This document shows positions 35,526 to 47,900 of a DNA stretch of 64,000 nucleotides, in pieces. A program made the translations under genes and the position numbers. The notes beneath the pieces are model-generated. The model was not told where the DNA came from. It saw only the letters and a list, made by a program, of their open reading frames with translations, and searched no databases. The DNA comes from Pinus tabuliformis (Eukaryota > Streptophyta > Pinopsida > Pinales > Pinaceae), in assembly GCA_031772625.1 (NCBI GenBank), contig CM062810.1, positions 707,905,584-707,969,583 on the forward strand. Reading direction: 5' to 3'. Position 1 is the stretch's first letter, and each line of letters opens with the position of its first letter.

Positions 35526-36847
35526 AAAACAATTTAACTTTACACTATTTATTTTAAATAATATTTTGAAAAATAAAACTTTATTACTTTAAATTGTAAA
35601 ATTATATTTTTAAAACAATATTTTGAAAAGCTTTAAATTTCAAAACTTAGGTTAACTTAAACTTTTATGAATCCGATGAAAACATAATTATGAAAATAGG
35701 TCTTCCATAAATTTTTAGAATAATAATAATTTTATTTCAAAATTCACATTTTGAATAGCAATTATATTTTATTATATAGTAAATTCAAAATTTATATCTA
35801 TAATTTTTTTTTTATATATTTTCTATATATATTTAAAAAAATAATGTTTATGCTTCATTGAAAGACCTATGATATATAATACACATGCTTTTTTACTATA
35901 ACTTAAAGTTAGATTTAGTGGTTGAGGAGAATGAAGTATCACTGAAATGCCTAGAATCTAGTCTTTAAATTGGTTATCTCTTTCTAAATATTATGGGTTT
36001 CAGTTCATATGGTTAAATTGCCAAAATTACAATCAACTAATTTACTTAGGATACCATTCCCAAACTAAGTGTGTAATAGGCTTCTTAATATGTGCATTTC
36101 ATCCTGAATAAGTATGTAGTAAGTTTCCTAAAATGTGTATTCCAGCATTAAAATAAAATAAAAAATAAAGATCAAATATGATGTCACTTTCATCTTTTAT
36201 TATTATTTTAAAATCATTACATTGAATTGCCTTATTTTTGGATTATGTGCGTTCTTAATATGTGCATTCCACCAATGAATAAGTATGTAGTAAGTTTCCT
36301 AAAATGTGTATTCCATCATTTAAAAAAATAAAAAATAAAGATCAAATATGATGTCACTTTCATCTTTTATTATTATTTTAAAATTTTGATTAATTTGAAT
36401 TGCCTTATTTTTGGGTTATGTGTGTTTTGTTTGTTTGTTGAATAACTAAACGTCGTGGATTTTTAATATACATACAAGGATATGTGTGATTCTATTCACA
36501 TCTGTTTTTTTAATTAAAAAATAAAATATAAAAATTACTATAAAATTAAAATTAAAAAGCAAAAGCTTACACAATGTTGGCTGATAAAATTCTCACTGTT
36601 ACACAATTTAATATATATTATAATTAAATATATAAACTTGTCAAGACAAAAATTATAGGGTGTTCAATTATTTTTACAAATTTTTGAACTATATGATCAA
36701 AATACTTATTCAGCTTGTTGTAGGGCATTTAATGCACAAGGGCCATATATGTCCACTATTGAATTTAAGTAAGTAGATTATCCAATAATGAGTATATACA
36801 ACCCTGCACATTGCCCAAGAAGCTGGACAACTCCTGCCCAAATAAAG
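35526..36847. other. AT-rich noncoding DNA
   Basis: No gene seen. It contains the tandem duplication listed separately. Minus-strand frames at 36710-36966 are shadows over the LINE-D start. Confidence 0.6.
36083..36425. repeat. Tandem duplication, 170-bp period, two copies
   Basis: The block TTCTTAATATGTGCATT at about 36082 recurs at about 36252, and similarity continues through GATCAAATATGATGTCACTT (36170 and 36341 regions) to about 36425. Copies differ by a few substitutions and small indels. Confidence 0.88.
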
Positions 36848-37775
36848 CACACAAAATAGGTGTAGAGAGGCAGAGCTGTGGGATTGGAAAACCACTCAAA
36901 CTCTTTTTGGACCTCTAGTGATTCTGACGATTCTCTATGGTTGTGACTTGTGGGCCAACAGTACATTGGACATGAAGTGAAAAAAAATTGAGAAAATTCA
37001 GAAGCGTTTGATTACAAACAAATTTAAAATTAAACGTGTAGTTCCTTATGCTATCTTATTAAGTGAAACCATGGTCGATCTTATTGAAGCAATTGCTATG
37101 GTGCGAGTCATAAGGTATTTAAAAAAAAGAGCAAATGGAAGAGGACGGGTGGCCTAATGTTGTCTTTAATGACATATTGTGCAAAAGAAAGAAGACTTGG
37201 ATGCAACAAAATAAAAAATGGTTTAGTAAATGAGGTATTTGCTTGAACATGTGTCCCATAAACAATAAAGAGATAAAAGCTTTTGTTATGGATAAGTTCC
37301 ATAAGCATATTTGGGATAAGGAGTTAGGAAGAAAGAAAAAGTACTATACTGAAGTGTTTAATCCCACTCATAATTATCAACAAAAAGTGTACATAGAGGC
37401 CAATATTTCTTGGAGAGCCAAAATTCTTATTGCTCAGTTAAGGACTAATTCTCATCAACTCTGTTGTGAAACAAGGCACTGGAAAAGGCTAAAAGAAGTG
37501 TGGGAGGACAGAATATGTATTTTTTGTTCCTTTGGAAAAGTGGAAACATAGAAGCATTTCATTTTAGAATGCAAGGCCTTCAAAGACAACAGGGAAAGTT
37601 ATGCAGATATTAAGGCAGCTAGCGCTTGAAATACTCTATTTAACGAAGGGTTCGTTGAGAAGCTAGGAGCGTTTATTACGAGGCTTCACAGGACAATGGT
37701 TGAATACATAAGCCATATGAAGAAAAAAATCTATCCCATAGGTTATCTTAAGCCTCGTGGACATTAAAATAATTT
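36848..37775 (+). mobile_element. LINE-D: 5'-truncated LINE, second family
   Basis: Homologous to the minus-strand segment 39190-38275 of LINE-E. It covers the part downstream of the reverse transcriptase catalytic core: the LYGCDLWA block near 36940, the AMVRVIRYLKK block near 37095-37125, then frame 37243-37551 with a HQLCCETRHW segment and a CIFCSFGK...KHFILEC cluster interrupted by a TAG at about 37549. The family has no RNase H. The shared 3' end is CCTCGTGGACATTAAAAT at about 37752-37769, without a poly-A tail. Confidence 0.72.
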
Positions 37776-38274
37776 TTCTTCTTTATGTCTTTAAATGGTG
37801 TTAATTTCCACTCCATATGTCATTCGAAAATTAACTTCTCGATTTCATTTTTCGTAAATATTTCCCTCTGCAATATTCTAAGTGTTGAGAAATGTTGATA
37901 ATTATTTCATTTCATGCATGCAACATGCCCATGAGCTTGAGTCAAAGAAACATAATTACTATTTTGCAGTCTGAGAAATCGGCCATTTGATTAGAGATTT
38001 ATGAGTTAAAAGGGCTACGTTAAAAGTCAGATGGCCAACCTACTAGAGGAAAGGAGCATGAAAATCGATTCGTGAGGTAGGAATACTATGTTTTCAGTTC
38101 GGGGCCATTGAAGACGAGAAGGGAATATACTTAGGATAACTAGTGAGAGCTTTACCATATTTTAAATTGGACTTGCATGTTGCTAAAGAATCATATGTTC
38201 CTAGTATTATAGAAGTTGTAGCCATATTCACTATTAAATTTTAATGGTAGTCCAAAGAAAGAAAGAAAGAAATT
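37776..38274. other. Spacer between inverted LINE-D and LINE-E
   Basis: About 500 bp with no recognised feature apart from the AAAG/TTTC microsatellite at its right end. Confidence 0.6.
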
Positions 38275-38324
38275 TTAATGTCCACGAGGCTAAAGATAGC
38301 CTATGGGACATATTTATTCTCCAT

Positions 38325-38753
38325 CTACTTGATGTATTCAACCCTTTTTCTGTGAAGCTTCAAAATAAATGCTCCCATCTTCTCGACAAACCCCTTACTA
38401 AATAGATTATCCCAAGAGCTAGCTGCCAGGATATCTGCATAATTTTCCCTGTTGTCTTTGAAGGCCTCACATTCTAAAATGAAATGTTTTAATGTTTCCG
38501 CTTTTCCGGAAGAACAAAAAATGCATACTCTTTCCTCCCACACTTCTTTTGGCCTTTTCCAGCGCCCTGTTTCACAACGGAATTGATGAGAATTAGTCCT
38601 TAACTGAGCAATAATAATTTTGGTTCTCCAAGAGATATTGACCTCTATGTATGCTTTTGGTTGATGACTATGAGTGGGATTAAACACTTCAATATAGTAC
38701 TTTTTCTTTCTTCCTAGCTCCTTATCCCAAGCAGGTTTGTGGAACTTTTCCAT
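38325..38753 (-). pseudogene. LINE-E C-terminal Cys/His domain
   Basis: A 142-codon open frame, the best preserved piece of this family here. It runs from MEKFHKPAWDKELGRKKK through QFRCETGRWKRPKEVWEER to the cluster CIFCSSGKAETLKHFILEC (CX2CX9HX4C), then a helical end. This zinc-finger-like C-terminus probably helps the protein bind its RNA or the target; that is inference from its place in LINE proteins. The same domain occurs at 37243-37560 and, decayed, at 3155-3382. Confidence 0.72.
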
Positions 38754-39469
38754 AACAAAAGTTGTTATCTATTTTCTGTTTATGGGGCACGCGTTCAAGC
38801 AAATACCCCATTTACTAAACCATTTTTTATTTTGCTGCATCCAAGTATTTTTTCTGTTGCACAATCTATCATCAAAGACAACCTTAGGCCATCTACCCTC
38901 TTCCATTTGATCAAATTTTTTAAATACCTTATGACTCACACCATAGCAATTCCTTCAATAGGATCAATCCCCGTTTCACTTAACAAGATAGCATAAGGAA
39001 CTGCACTTTTAATCTTGCATTTGTTTGTAATCAAACACTTCTAAATTTTCTCAATTTGTCTCCACTGCATGTCGGATGTACTGCTGGCCCATAGCTCACA
39101 ACCACAGAGAACCACTAGAATCACTAGAAGCCCAAAAAGAGTTTGAGTGGTTTTCCAGTCCCATAACTCTACCTCTCTACACCTATTTTGAAAAGCATAA
39201 AATGCTTTCCAACCCCCCAAAGTTATTTTCTTTCTACAACCATTCTAGCTTACATTTTTGTTGAAGTCAATTCCGAGATATTTTGTAATCCGCAACTTCT
39301 TCCAGAATGTTTCCTTCAAAGTAGAACTTATGTTGGTTATGTTTTCTTTTCTTAGAGAAAACCACTACTTTCGTTTTGTTGATATTGACTTGCATCCCAC
39401 ACTTCTACAAAAATGCTCAAGGGATAGTGAATGCTCTTGCAAACCAAGAGCTGATTTAGCAATCAAAAT

Positions 39470-40197
39470 AAGTTCATCTGCATACAAAAAAAATCCTTAT
39501 AACAAACTTGCCCAAATAGATACCATCACCCCCTTGCGAATTTAACCACTCCTCAAGCTTGTTGATAAATAAACCAAAAAGGGTAGGAGATAGTGGGTAA
39601 CCTTGCTTGACGCCCGATATCGCTTCTGAAACTTTCATAAATGCCTGTTGAAGTTCTAATTTTGACTTTCACCTCTTCATACAGCCTATGCACAACTGCT
39701 CTCAAATGTTTAAGAACCCCAAGTTCCTTCATTTTGTGCCAAATATTATCCTTAGGAATCGAGTCAAACACTATTCTGAAATCAACAAAGCAACAAAAGA
39801 CTTCTTCTTTTTTCTCCCAAAATTTTTCAATGACGTGCCTTAAAGTTATACGATGATCAATTGTGGAATGTTTAGGTCTAAAACCTGCTTTCCCTTTAGC
39901 ACGCTTATCTCTTTCTTCTGCCCACTTGCTAATTCCATTTTCTAGCATGCTTCCAAATAGCTTTGCAAACAAAGGGTTTATCATGATGGTCCTATAATTG
40001 AAGGGATTATTGACGTCACCGCTCTTGAAAAGAGGTATTGCCAGACTAGTTGTGCAAATTTCCGATAGGATTGCGTTTTTTGTATGGTGTAAAATTGTAC
40101 CCTTTGAAAAGGGGTTTGTTGGAATGATCATTGAAGTGTCAATATCTGGAAAAATTGGAAAAAATGAGTTGCATGATTCACACACAACTTGTGGCAA
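39470..40197 (-). pseudogene. LINE-E reverse transcriptase core
   Basis: Frame 40197-39553 shows FNYRTIMINPLFAKLFGSML (fingers), GFRPKHSTIDH, and CFVDFRIVFDSIP (block A, with the catalytic Asp). A frame change near 39610 is needed to continue into GYPLSPTLFG. The YxDD box reads YADE near 39473-39490, so the second catalytic Asp is replaced. This, together with the frameshifts, makes the enzyme inactive. Confidence 0.75.
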
Positions 40198-40205
40198 TGA
40201 TTTCT

Positions 40206-41300
40206 AGTTGAGAAAAAAGGCTCATTCTATAACCCAATATGATGTGTAACTCTGTCCGCCTGTCATCAAAGTTGAAATTTTGCACATGTCTACCAAAATA
40301 AATATTTTAAGAAAAGATAAAAATGAAAAAAATTAAATAACTATACAAAACATTTAAATAATGTCATCTCATAAAAAAATTTACACGTGAAGAAATTGGA
40401 TCCCTCTCAACTCATGTTAGATCCATATTTAAGATAGATCTATGCTAGTGAATTATAATGCATTTCATCTATTTGTTGTTTTGTTTGAATTTACATACCC
40501 CATCTTTTGTTGTTTTGCCTAAACTAAACATAAGTTTTCATACTTGTATTGTAAATCCAAAATTTTAAAATTTCACCCTCTAGCTTATTCTTCATCTTGG
40601 GGTAATGTTATATATGGGTGTCCAACTAGATTTTGGTGTTAGGAATTACCTCTTTAGAATCCAGGATTTTAAAATTTCACCCTCTAGCTTATTCTTCATC
40701 TTGAGGTAATGTTATATATGGGTGTCCAACTAGATTTTGGGGTTAAGAATTACTTCTTTAGGCTGGCTAATATAGAAGGTTTGCACGTATTGCTGCATTT
40801 ATAATGGCCTCCAAACTCATTTTTGCATTTATATGGAGTATATTATTGTTGTTATGGTTTGAATTGTAGTTTTGAAATTAGATAGAATAAAATGTTTTAT
40901 TGCTACTAAGTGTTATTGCCATAATTTAATTGATTCTCTTGAAGATGGTTATGCGTGTTCTATATTTATATATGGTGTCATTCACTTCCATAATTTAATT
41001 GGTTCTTTTGAAGATGGTGAGGGGTGTTCTATATATATTTCTATATGGTTTCATTCACTTCAAAAGAAAAAAATAATAATGAAAAAAATAAATTGCATTC
41101 AAAATCAATTAGTTTTTTTAAATATAAAATGTTTTTACTTTGATATCAAACTCGTATAAATTTAATAATAATAATATAAAATTAAAAATACAAAAAATTT
41201 AAATATAAATATATTTAGTCATAAATGAAATATCAAACTTAGTAATAATAATATAAAATTAAAAAATACAAAACATTTAAATATATTTAGGCCGTAAGGC
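40206..41300. other. AT-rich noncoding DNA with local duplications
   Basis: It contains two tandem duplications: a 104-bp period at 40555-40762 (CACCCTCTAGCTTATTCTTC at about 40574 and 40678) and a 69-bp period at 40918-41057 (CCATAATTTAATTG at 40919 and 40988). A third, looser repeat (AATAATAATATAAAATTAAA) lies at 41166 and 41245. The open frame 40872-41159 arises from the in-phase 69-bp repeat and is probably not a gene. Confidence 0.65.
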
Positions 41301-43253
41301 GTTTCCCTATAAAAAGAACTCCCTCCAATGCCACTTGTCTTTTTGTATGCCTTTGATTTAAATGTTAGATGATAGAAATCACGTGTACCATCCGATTAAA
41401 ATCTGGTATGATTCAGTTACGGAGATTTTCTTATGGCTTCAATTTTTCAGGTTCTTTTGAGCTAAGCATTACGGGTGCTCCAACTGTTTGACAAAAATAG
41501 CCTTCATGGGAGCCTGGGAAAGGCTCTCTTGCAGCGGTCTTGATTCGTTTTCTTTTGCATATGGGGGTTTGGTTTTTTGCTTCCTCACCCACGTTCCACC
41601 CCAGACGCAAGGAAAAGTTCAGATAATGTTGCACCTTCTGAAGCAGAGGAAGAGCCGCGGCACCTTGGGAGTCATTCCCTGAGGTCTGGAGTGGTGATAC
41701 CGATCCTCGGCCTCTCCCTGGGCTTACAAGAGTGAAACCTTGCTCACCTACTGTCTTAACAATGCTCCTCTGTGTCATCATTTGGCGGGTAATTGGCTCC
41801 CCAAGGGCTCTTCATCATCATCTTCCTCTTGCGGTTTCTCTCTTGGTTTCATGCCTATTATGAAAGTAGTTTTTCTCCCCTTTTTGCTACGAGTTGTCAA
41901 CTCTTATGAGAACCTGAATTCATGCTTCTTATGAAAGTCGTTCTTCTCCCTTTTTTGCTACGAGTTATCAACTCTTATGAAACCCCTCTTGTTTTCTTGT
42001 TTTCTTGTTTGCAGGTGAGTGAATAGTTCTCAATCCAAGTTTGAAGGTGGTTTGAAATGGTTTTCCCGTAAATAACCAAGTGCTCCCTTTCTTTTTCCAC
42101 GATGACAAATTTTCCACCAAGCCTGCAACTTATTTATTTTTATGTTATTAATACATGGACCCTGTTTAATTTATACCCAATAGTTTCTCGAGGAGGGTTT
42201 CAAATTTAGCTATGGCCGCTTCAGCGATGTTTAGGCAGTTTTAACTGCTTATTGTTCTATGTAAAATTGATGTACTGTTATTGTTGTTATTTTACACTCT
42301 ATTTAGCCATGTAATCACACTTAGGTTACCTGCTTTTAACAAATTGGGACCAACGATTAGTCATTTGTTAGGTTGGAGTATATTTACATGGAGATAATGA
42401 ATGTATTCACCTAGATTAGAGTTCAATAGAGAAGTAATCCACGCGATCTGTGAAAAATACTCCATATTTATGCAAGAAGGAATTTTTCTTCGTTGTCCAC
42501 ATGTAAGTTCATTTTCTTTCCAGACTGTAATTGTTTCACCAATCAACCCATGAATTTGCTTTTATGGATCTGTGCAAGTTCATGAATTTGCTTTTACGGA
42601 TCAGGAAAAGTAATTTTCTATTGCATCTGCAGATTTATAGAATTGACTGCGCCTGAAACTATTTTTTTGCTTTTATGCAAGTTTTTAATAAATCTAGAAT
42701 AAAAAATCAAGTAAATTTGTAGGTCGTTTCTTCTTCCCAGGCTATTAGGTTTCTGTTAAACACACTTTATGAAAAAGTTTATTCAAATTAACAAATATGA
42801 CCATAACTGGCTTTTAGGATCAAGAGGTTATGATTTTATTCCGGTTATGGTAATCAAATATTAATTTTGGGAGCCTCTTTACCGTCCACTGAAATTGCAT
42901 CGGGGAAGGAGATAATTATCTCTGCTTGAAATTAATTTTACTTTAGCTCTAACTTGATTGAAGGTTCTATTAGAATATGCCTTAGTTTAATTAAAGTAAC
43001 ATATGGCTTGTCTTTGACCTTATTGAAAGTTTCAGTGATTATATTCCTTAGTTCTGTTTTCCCTAACAATCAGTGAGAATCCACACTCCGCAACAACTTC
43101 ATGCAAACCATGTGCCGAAATGCATTAAAAGTTTTCACGTAAGCTACCTGCTTTAATACTCATGAGAAGAGGTTTTGTAACTTTAGCCAATGTGTACAAT
43201 TATTTATTGGTATATTGTTTGGAGGTAGGTATCAGATGAGGGTAATTAATCAC
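41301..43253. other. Less AT-rich stretch, possible promoter and untranslated exon
   Basis: TATAAAAAG at 41308-41316 would place a start near 41340. The following 700 bp are richer in G+C, and TTTGCAG/GTGAGTG near 42010-42020 offers splice-like words. No convincing protein is visible; opposing frames 41431-41781 (minus) and 41488-41682 (plus) overlap each other. A 71-bp duplication lies at 41859-41998 (TATGAAAGT at 41859 and 41930). A decayed gene 5' end is possible. Confidence 0.25.
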
Positions 43254-43369
43254 TGGCCTTGAAAGTTAAAAATTTCAAAAAACTATATGCTTTGGTAATT
43301 GTTTGATGAATAATGCAAAAATTAGAGGCACGACGGTTCAGCAGTCTAGGGTTTCTGCAACCTCTGTAA

Positions 43370-44896
43370 CAACAAATCTCCCTAGACATTTGCAGACCTG
43401 ACAGTAATGACAGCAGCGTGACTTTTCGAAACCAACAAGGCAGTTTAGAGCTCCATGAACCCCCCCAGGGGGAGGACGTAGCGCCTCCCCAAAAGGACGA
43501 TGAAGAGCGGCAAAAGAATAAGGTAGGTAATAGAACAGAGGATCAGAATGAGGACAACACAGATCTGAACTCACCATAGGAAAAAAAGGATGACAAAGAA
43601 CAACCCAAAATTAGCTTTACCACATGCAAGCCAGTGGAAAATGAGCGTCCGGAAGTAGAAATTCCAGGTCATCGAATCAATGCTCAGATACAGTTTATGA
43701 GGGATCATGCGTTAATAGGAAAGTTCATAGGACTTTGGCCGACTAAGAAGGCGCTGCGTGGTTGGATAGCAGTGAAATGGAACCCAAAAGGACACATCAC
43801 CCTGCAGCTGGGGCCTAAAGGGTTCTTCATAGCCATTTTTAACTGCTTAGAGGACTGGAACAGGGTTTTGGATGGGGGATCGTATTTCTTCAATGCTGCT
43901 GGCCTGTATCTCAGAGGATGGGTAGAGCGTTTCAACCCTGATAAGGAGGATCTCAGTTCGGCTCCAGTCTAGATACGACTTTATTCGCTTCCCATGGAGT
44001 ACTGGGATGAAGCCTCTCTACAAGAAATTGGTAATGTTCTGGGCGAATTTATCAAAGTAGCAGAGGAAACAAAACTCCGAAGATATACCTCCTATGCATG
44101 AATCTGCGTATACATGCACCTCAACAAGGCACTTCCGGATGTGGTAAGTTTATTCCATGACGATATTGAATGGGTTTAGTTGATTGACTATGAACATGTG
44201 CCGTTTAGATGCAGAAGATGTCACGCCCTAGGCCACTTATTCAGGGACTGTCCTTTAACTCAAAAACCCTCATCCCCAGCTGCGTCAGATAAGCCTGATT
44301 CTGATGGATTTACCAAAGTGGCTAGCCGTAGGAAAAATCACAAGAAATCGGCTTCAAATCCCAAGATGCCTCAAGCCAACTCTTCTAAGCCTTCCACGAG
44401 CAACAACTTTGAAGCATTAGCCCGAGAAAATGATCTCACCTCTGAAAATCCCGTGCCCCCAGATAGGGAGGCAAAGAAGGACAAGCAATCAACGCATATA
44501 GACTCCAAATCGCTCCCAAAAAATCCTCTACCCAAAGATACCTTATCCTCAGCTAAGCACAAGGGCCCAGCATGGAACATTCAAGGAATGGAGGTAGACA
44601 ACATACAATCTGATTCCAGAACAACAACAGAAACAACCGAAGAATTAAATGAATCTCAGCACATGGAGGAGGAACCAGAAAGCATAGATATTGGGGAACT
44701 AGACATTCTGGGCCTAGAGCAGGCATGTAAAACAAAAAACTTTGACAAAATTCCAGATCGACAAGTAGAGAATCTGGAGGAGATCCTATCCTGGGCTCAA
44801 AGGCAACAATCTCTAGGTATTCAGACAGGCAGCCTTTGGGATGGGAGACTCATTACCAAAGATAACAAAAAACGTGGAAGAAAAACAGATCTCTAG
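43370..44896 (+). pseudogene. LINE-F ORF1
   Basis: One reading frame from about 43370 to the TAG at 44894, with stops at 43577, 43970, 44099 and 44177 and no obvious ATG at the start. The first part is acidic and polar. The segment 43634-43972 resembles the DUF4283 domain of plant LINE ORF1 (KFIGLWPTKKALRGWI, WNRVLDGGSYFF). A zinc knuckle CRRCHALGHLFRDC follows at about 44210-44251, then a long Ser/Lys/Glu-rich tail. It would bind LINE RNA. The stops sit where Trp, Arg and Gln are expected, so the protein was intact before decay. ORF2 begins 90 nt after the ORF1 stop. Confidence 0.78.
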
Positions 44897-44985
44897 CGAA
44901 CAATCAGAATAGGAGAAATGTTAGTGGAGTCAGGCAGGTACTCCAAGCTAACAAAGTACTATAACTCCCTCCACAACACTTCCCA

Positions 44986-47900
44986 ATGAAGTTAATATCA
45001 TGGAATATCAGAGGGCTCAATGGCCCAGGGAAAGGTAGACTACTCAAAAACCTGATAATGCAAGAAAAACCACAAGTCCTATTCTTGCAAGAAACCAAAT
45101 GCAATTCAATTGCTCTGGAAAGAATTGCAGCAAAAGCCTGGCCAGGAGGTCACATCACTGCTGTGGATGCTGATGGGGCGTCTGGAGGCCTAGCAATCAT
45201 ATGGGACGCTCATACCATTATGCTCAACAACATCCATGCTAATAAGAATTTCATCCAAGCAATTTTTCACATCATAGGGACCAATATATACGGGCATCTA
45301 ACCAATGTGTATTTTCCCCAGGAGACTATGCACAAGATAGAAATCCTAAACACCCTCTCAGCAATCAACACTGACAGGTTGCACCCACTGTGGATCACCG
45401 GGGGCGATTTCAACATGATCACCAGGCTGGAAGAAAAAAGGGGAGGCAGGAACAGATGGAATAAGGAAGGGAATCACCTAAAAAACTTTATTTAGAACAA
45501 TTGGCTTATTGACATGCCTTTCAATAACATACTTTTTACCTGGAATAACAAAAGAGCAGGGACGCATCAGATTGCTTCTCGTCTGGATAGATTCTTACTA
45601 TCAAACAACGCAATTCACTTAGGTGGAGATTTTGCTGCTTCCATCTTGCCAATCTCGGGATCAGATCACTGGCCAATCTCCCTACAATGGAATCGTCCTG
45701 GTAACACTATCTGAAGACCATTTCGCTTTGAGGCTTTCTGGATGTCTCATCCGGATTTCAATAACTTAATCAACATAGAATGGAACAATTTCTCTCCTCC
45801 AAATGGTACAAAGATGTTTCAATTTCAGCAGAAGCTTAAGCATCTCAAGGGCAAGATCAAACAATGGAATCATACTTCTTTTGGCAATATTTTCCAGGCT
45901 CAGAGTGCCCTCGATCAAGATATGAAACGATTGCAGCAGAGGATTATAATTGAAGGCCGATCAGATGACCTGTCAGAATAGGAAAAAATTCTTGAGTCGC
46001 AAATCTTAGAAAGGGCAAAACAGGAAGAAACGTTATGGAGGCAAAAATCAAGAATAAGATGGCTTAAGGATGGAGAAAAAAACACAAATTTTTTTCATAG
46101 TACCACCATCCAGCGCAGAATGAATAACAACATAACTCACATTCAAAATGAGCAAGGGGATAAGGTGGAAACACATGAAGAAATTGAAAGCGAATTCCTA
46201 AACTATTTCAAGCAAGCGCATCAAGAGCCACACATAGACAGATCAATCGCCATAGAAAAAATTACAAGGAATATTCCTAAAATAATTTCAGAGGAGCACA
46301 ACCAACTTCTTCTCAGACCTGTAGACTTACAGGAGGTTGAAGCGGCAGTTCATCAACTGAAAGCTGGGAAAGTGCCTGGCCTAGATGGATTTACCTCCAA
46401 TTTTTTCCACAATTTCTGGGAATTGATCAAAATGGAAGTTTGGCAGGTTGTCGAGGAATCAAGAACCTTAAGATGGATGTTTCCTAGAATGAATGCCACA
46501 TTCATTGCCCTTATTCCTAAGGAAGCTCAGCCTAGAACTCTTGACAAATATAGGCCTATTGTTCTGTGCAACATAACCTACAATATTGTCTCCAAAAATC
46601 ATCGCCTCCAGGCTCAAACGTCTGCTCCCTCTCATCATTTCTGGATATGTCGAAGGTAGGCAAATTGCGGATGGCATCATCCTAACTCATGAAATAATCC
46701 ACTCCTTGAAGCAATCCAAGAAGCAAGGTATGCTCCTTAAAATTGATCTTTCAAAGGCATTTGATAGCTTAAGCTGGTTGTACATTAAAAATACTCTAAT
46801 TGCTTTTGGTTTTGCTCCTCCTTGGGTAAGGTGGGTTATGAGTCTTTTATCCTCCTCCTTCTTTTCAATTCTAATCAATGGTATTCCCTCCTCTCCCTTT
46901 CATCCTTCTCGGGGAATTAGATAGGGAGACCCTCTCTCCCCCTTCCTTTTCATTATTATGGCAGAAGGATTGGGTTGAAGCATTAAAAAAGCTCAGCAAT
47001 CTCAGCTCCTTAGAGGCTTGTCTTTTCATAACTCCTCCACCTTTACTCACTAGAAATTTGTTGATGACAACATGCTTTTCGGTCATCCTTCAGTCCAGGA
47101 AGCTCGTCAGTTCAATTCATTACTGACGGATTTCTCGGATGCCTCAGGAGCCAATATCAATAAATCCAAATCCCAAATTTTCTTTTTCAATACTCCTGTT
47201 ATTACCCAAGCAGCTATAGCCCGCATTCTTGGATTTTCTACTGCTGTCCTCCCTTCCAAATATTTAGGAGCTCCTTTGACAGCCTCGGCCTTGAAGCATT
47301 CTTCTTGGAAGATCCTCTTAGAAAAACTGGAGGCCCGCCTTTCCTTATGGACTCACAGAGCCCTCAATATGGCGAGTCGGTTAGTCCTCATAAAAGTTGT
47401 TCTTCATTCCATGCCACTCTACCTCTTCTCCATCCTTGCGGCTCCCAAATGGGTTCTCAAAGAAATCAAGCATCTTCAGCGATCCTTCTTATGGGGAAGT
47501 TCAGGTCAAATTCGTAAATGGGCACTAGTCAAATGGGACACAGTTTGCCTTCCAAAGAGCGCTGGTGGCACTGGCTTGAGGGATCCCTCTCATAGCAACG
47601 AGGTCATGGGGGCTCGAATTTGGTGGAAATGGCTTACTGCACCATTCACCCCCTGGGCTACTCTATGGACAACAAAATATGCAAGCAATCGCCCAATAGA
47701 AGAACTAATACGAATGTCAGAGGTCAGTATGGGTTCCCTAATCTGGAATTCGGCCAAGCAACATAGAAAACTAATTCAACAGCATAGTTTCTGGGAAGTT
47801 AAGGAAAACAACACAACAAGGTTCTGGGAAGATTCATGGTAGCAGATGCCCAAGTTAAAGGACCTACTTTCTCATCTGCAACTTCCGGAGCAGGATATGC

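Larger units (their letters stand above)
38275..40205 (-). mobile_element. LINE-E: 5'-truncated LINE, second family, opposite to LINE-D
   Basis: Minus strand. It carries the reverse transcriptase fingers and palm and the complete C-terminal region and ends with the same terminal word as LINE-D (around 38276-38293). It is followed on the minus strand by four TTTC units (38252-38268), which could be a microsatellite tail like those of RTE-type LINEs. The endonuclease is missing because of 5' truncation at about 40205. Confidence 0.78.

Noticed and set aside
41431..41781. 116-codon minus-strand frame opposite a 64-codon plus-strand frame
   Set aside because: The two overlap in a GC-richer patch and neither resembles a known protein; stop-poor composition explains both.
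42180..42230. Similarity of a CGAGGAGGGTTTCAAA word to the SRGGF stretch at 51150
   Set aside because: Only about 16 bases match and the frame stops at once; too short to claim another O-fucosyltransferase exon.
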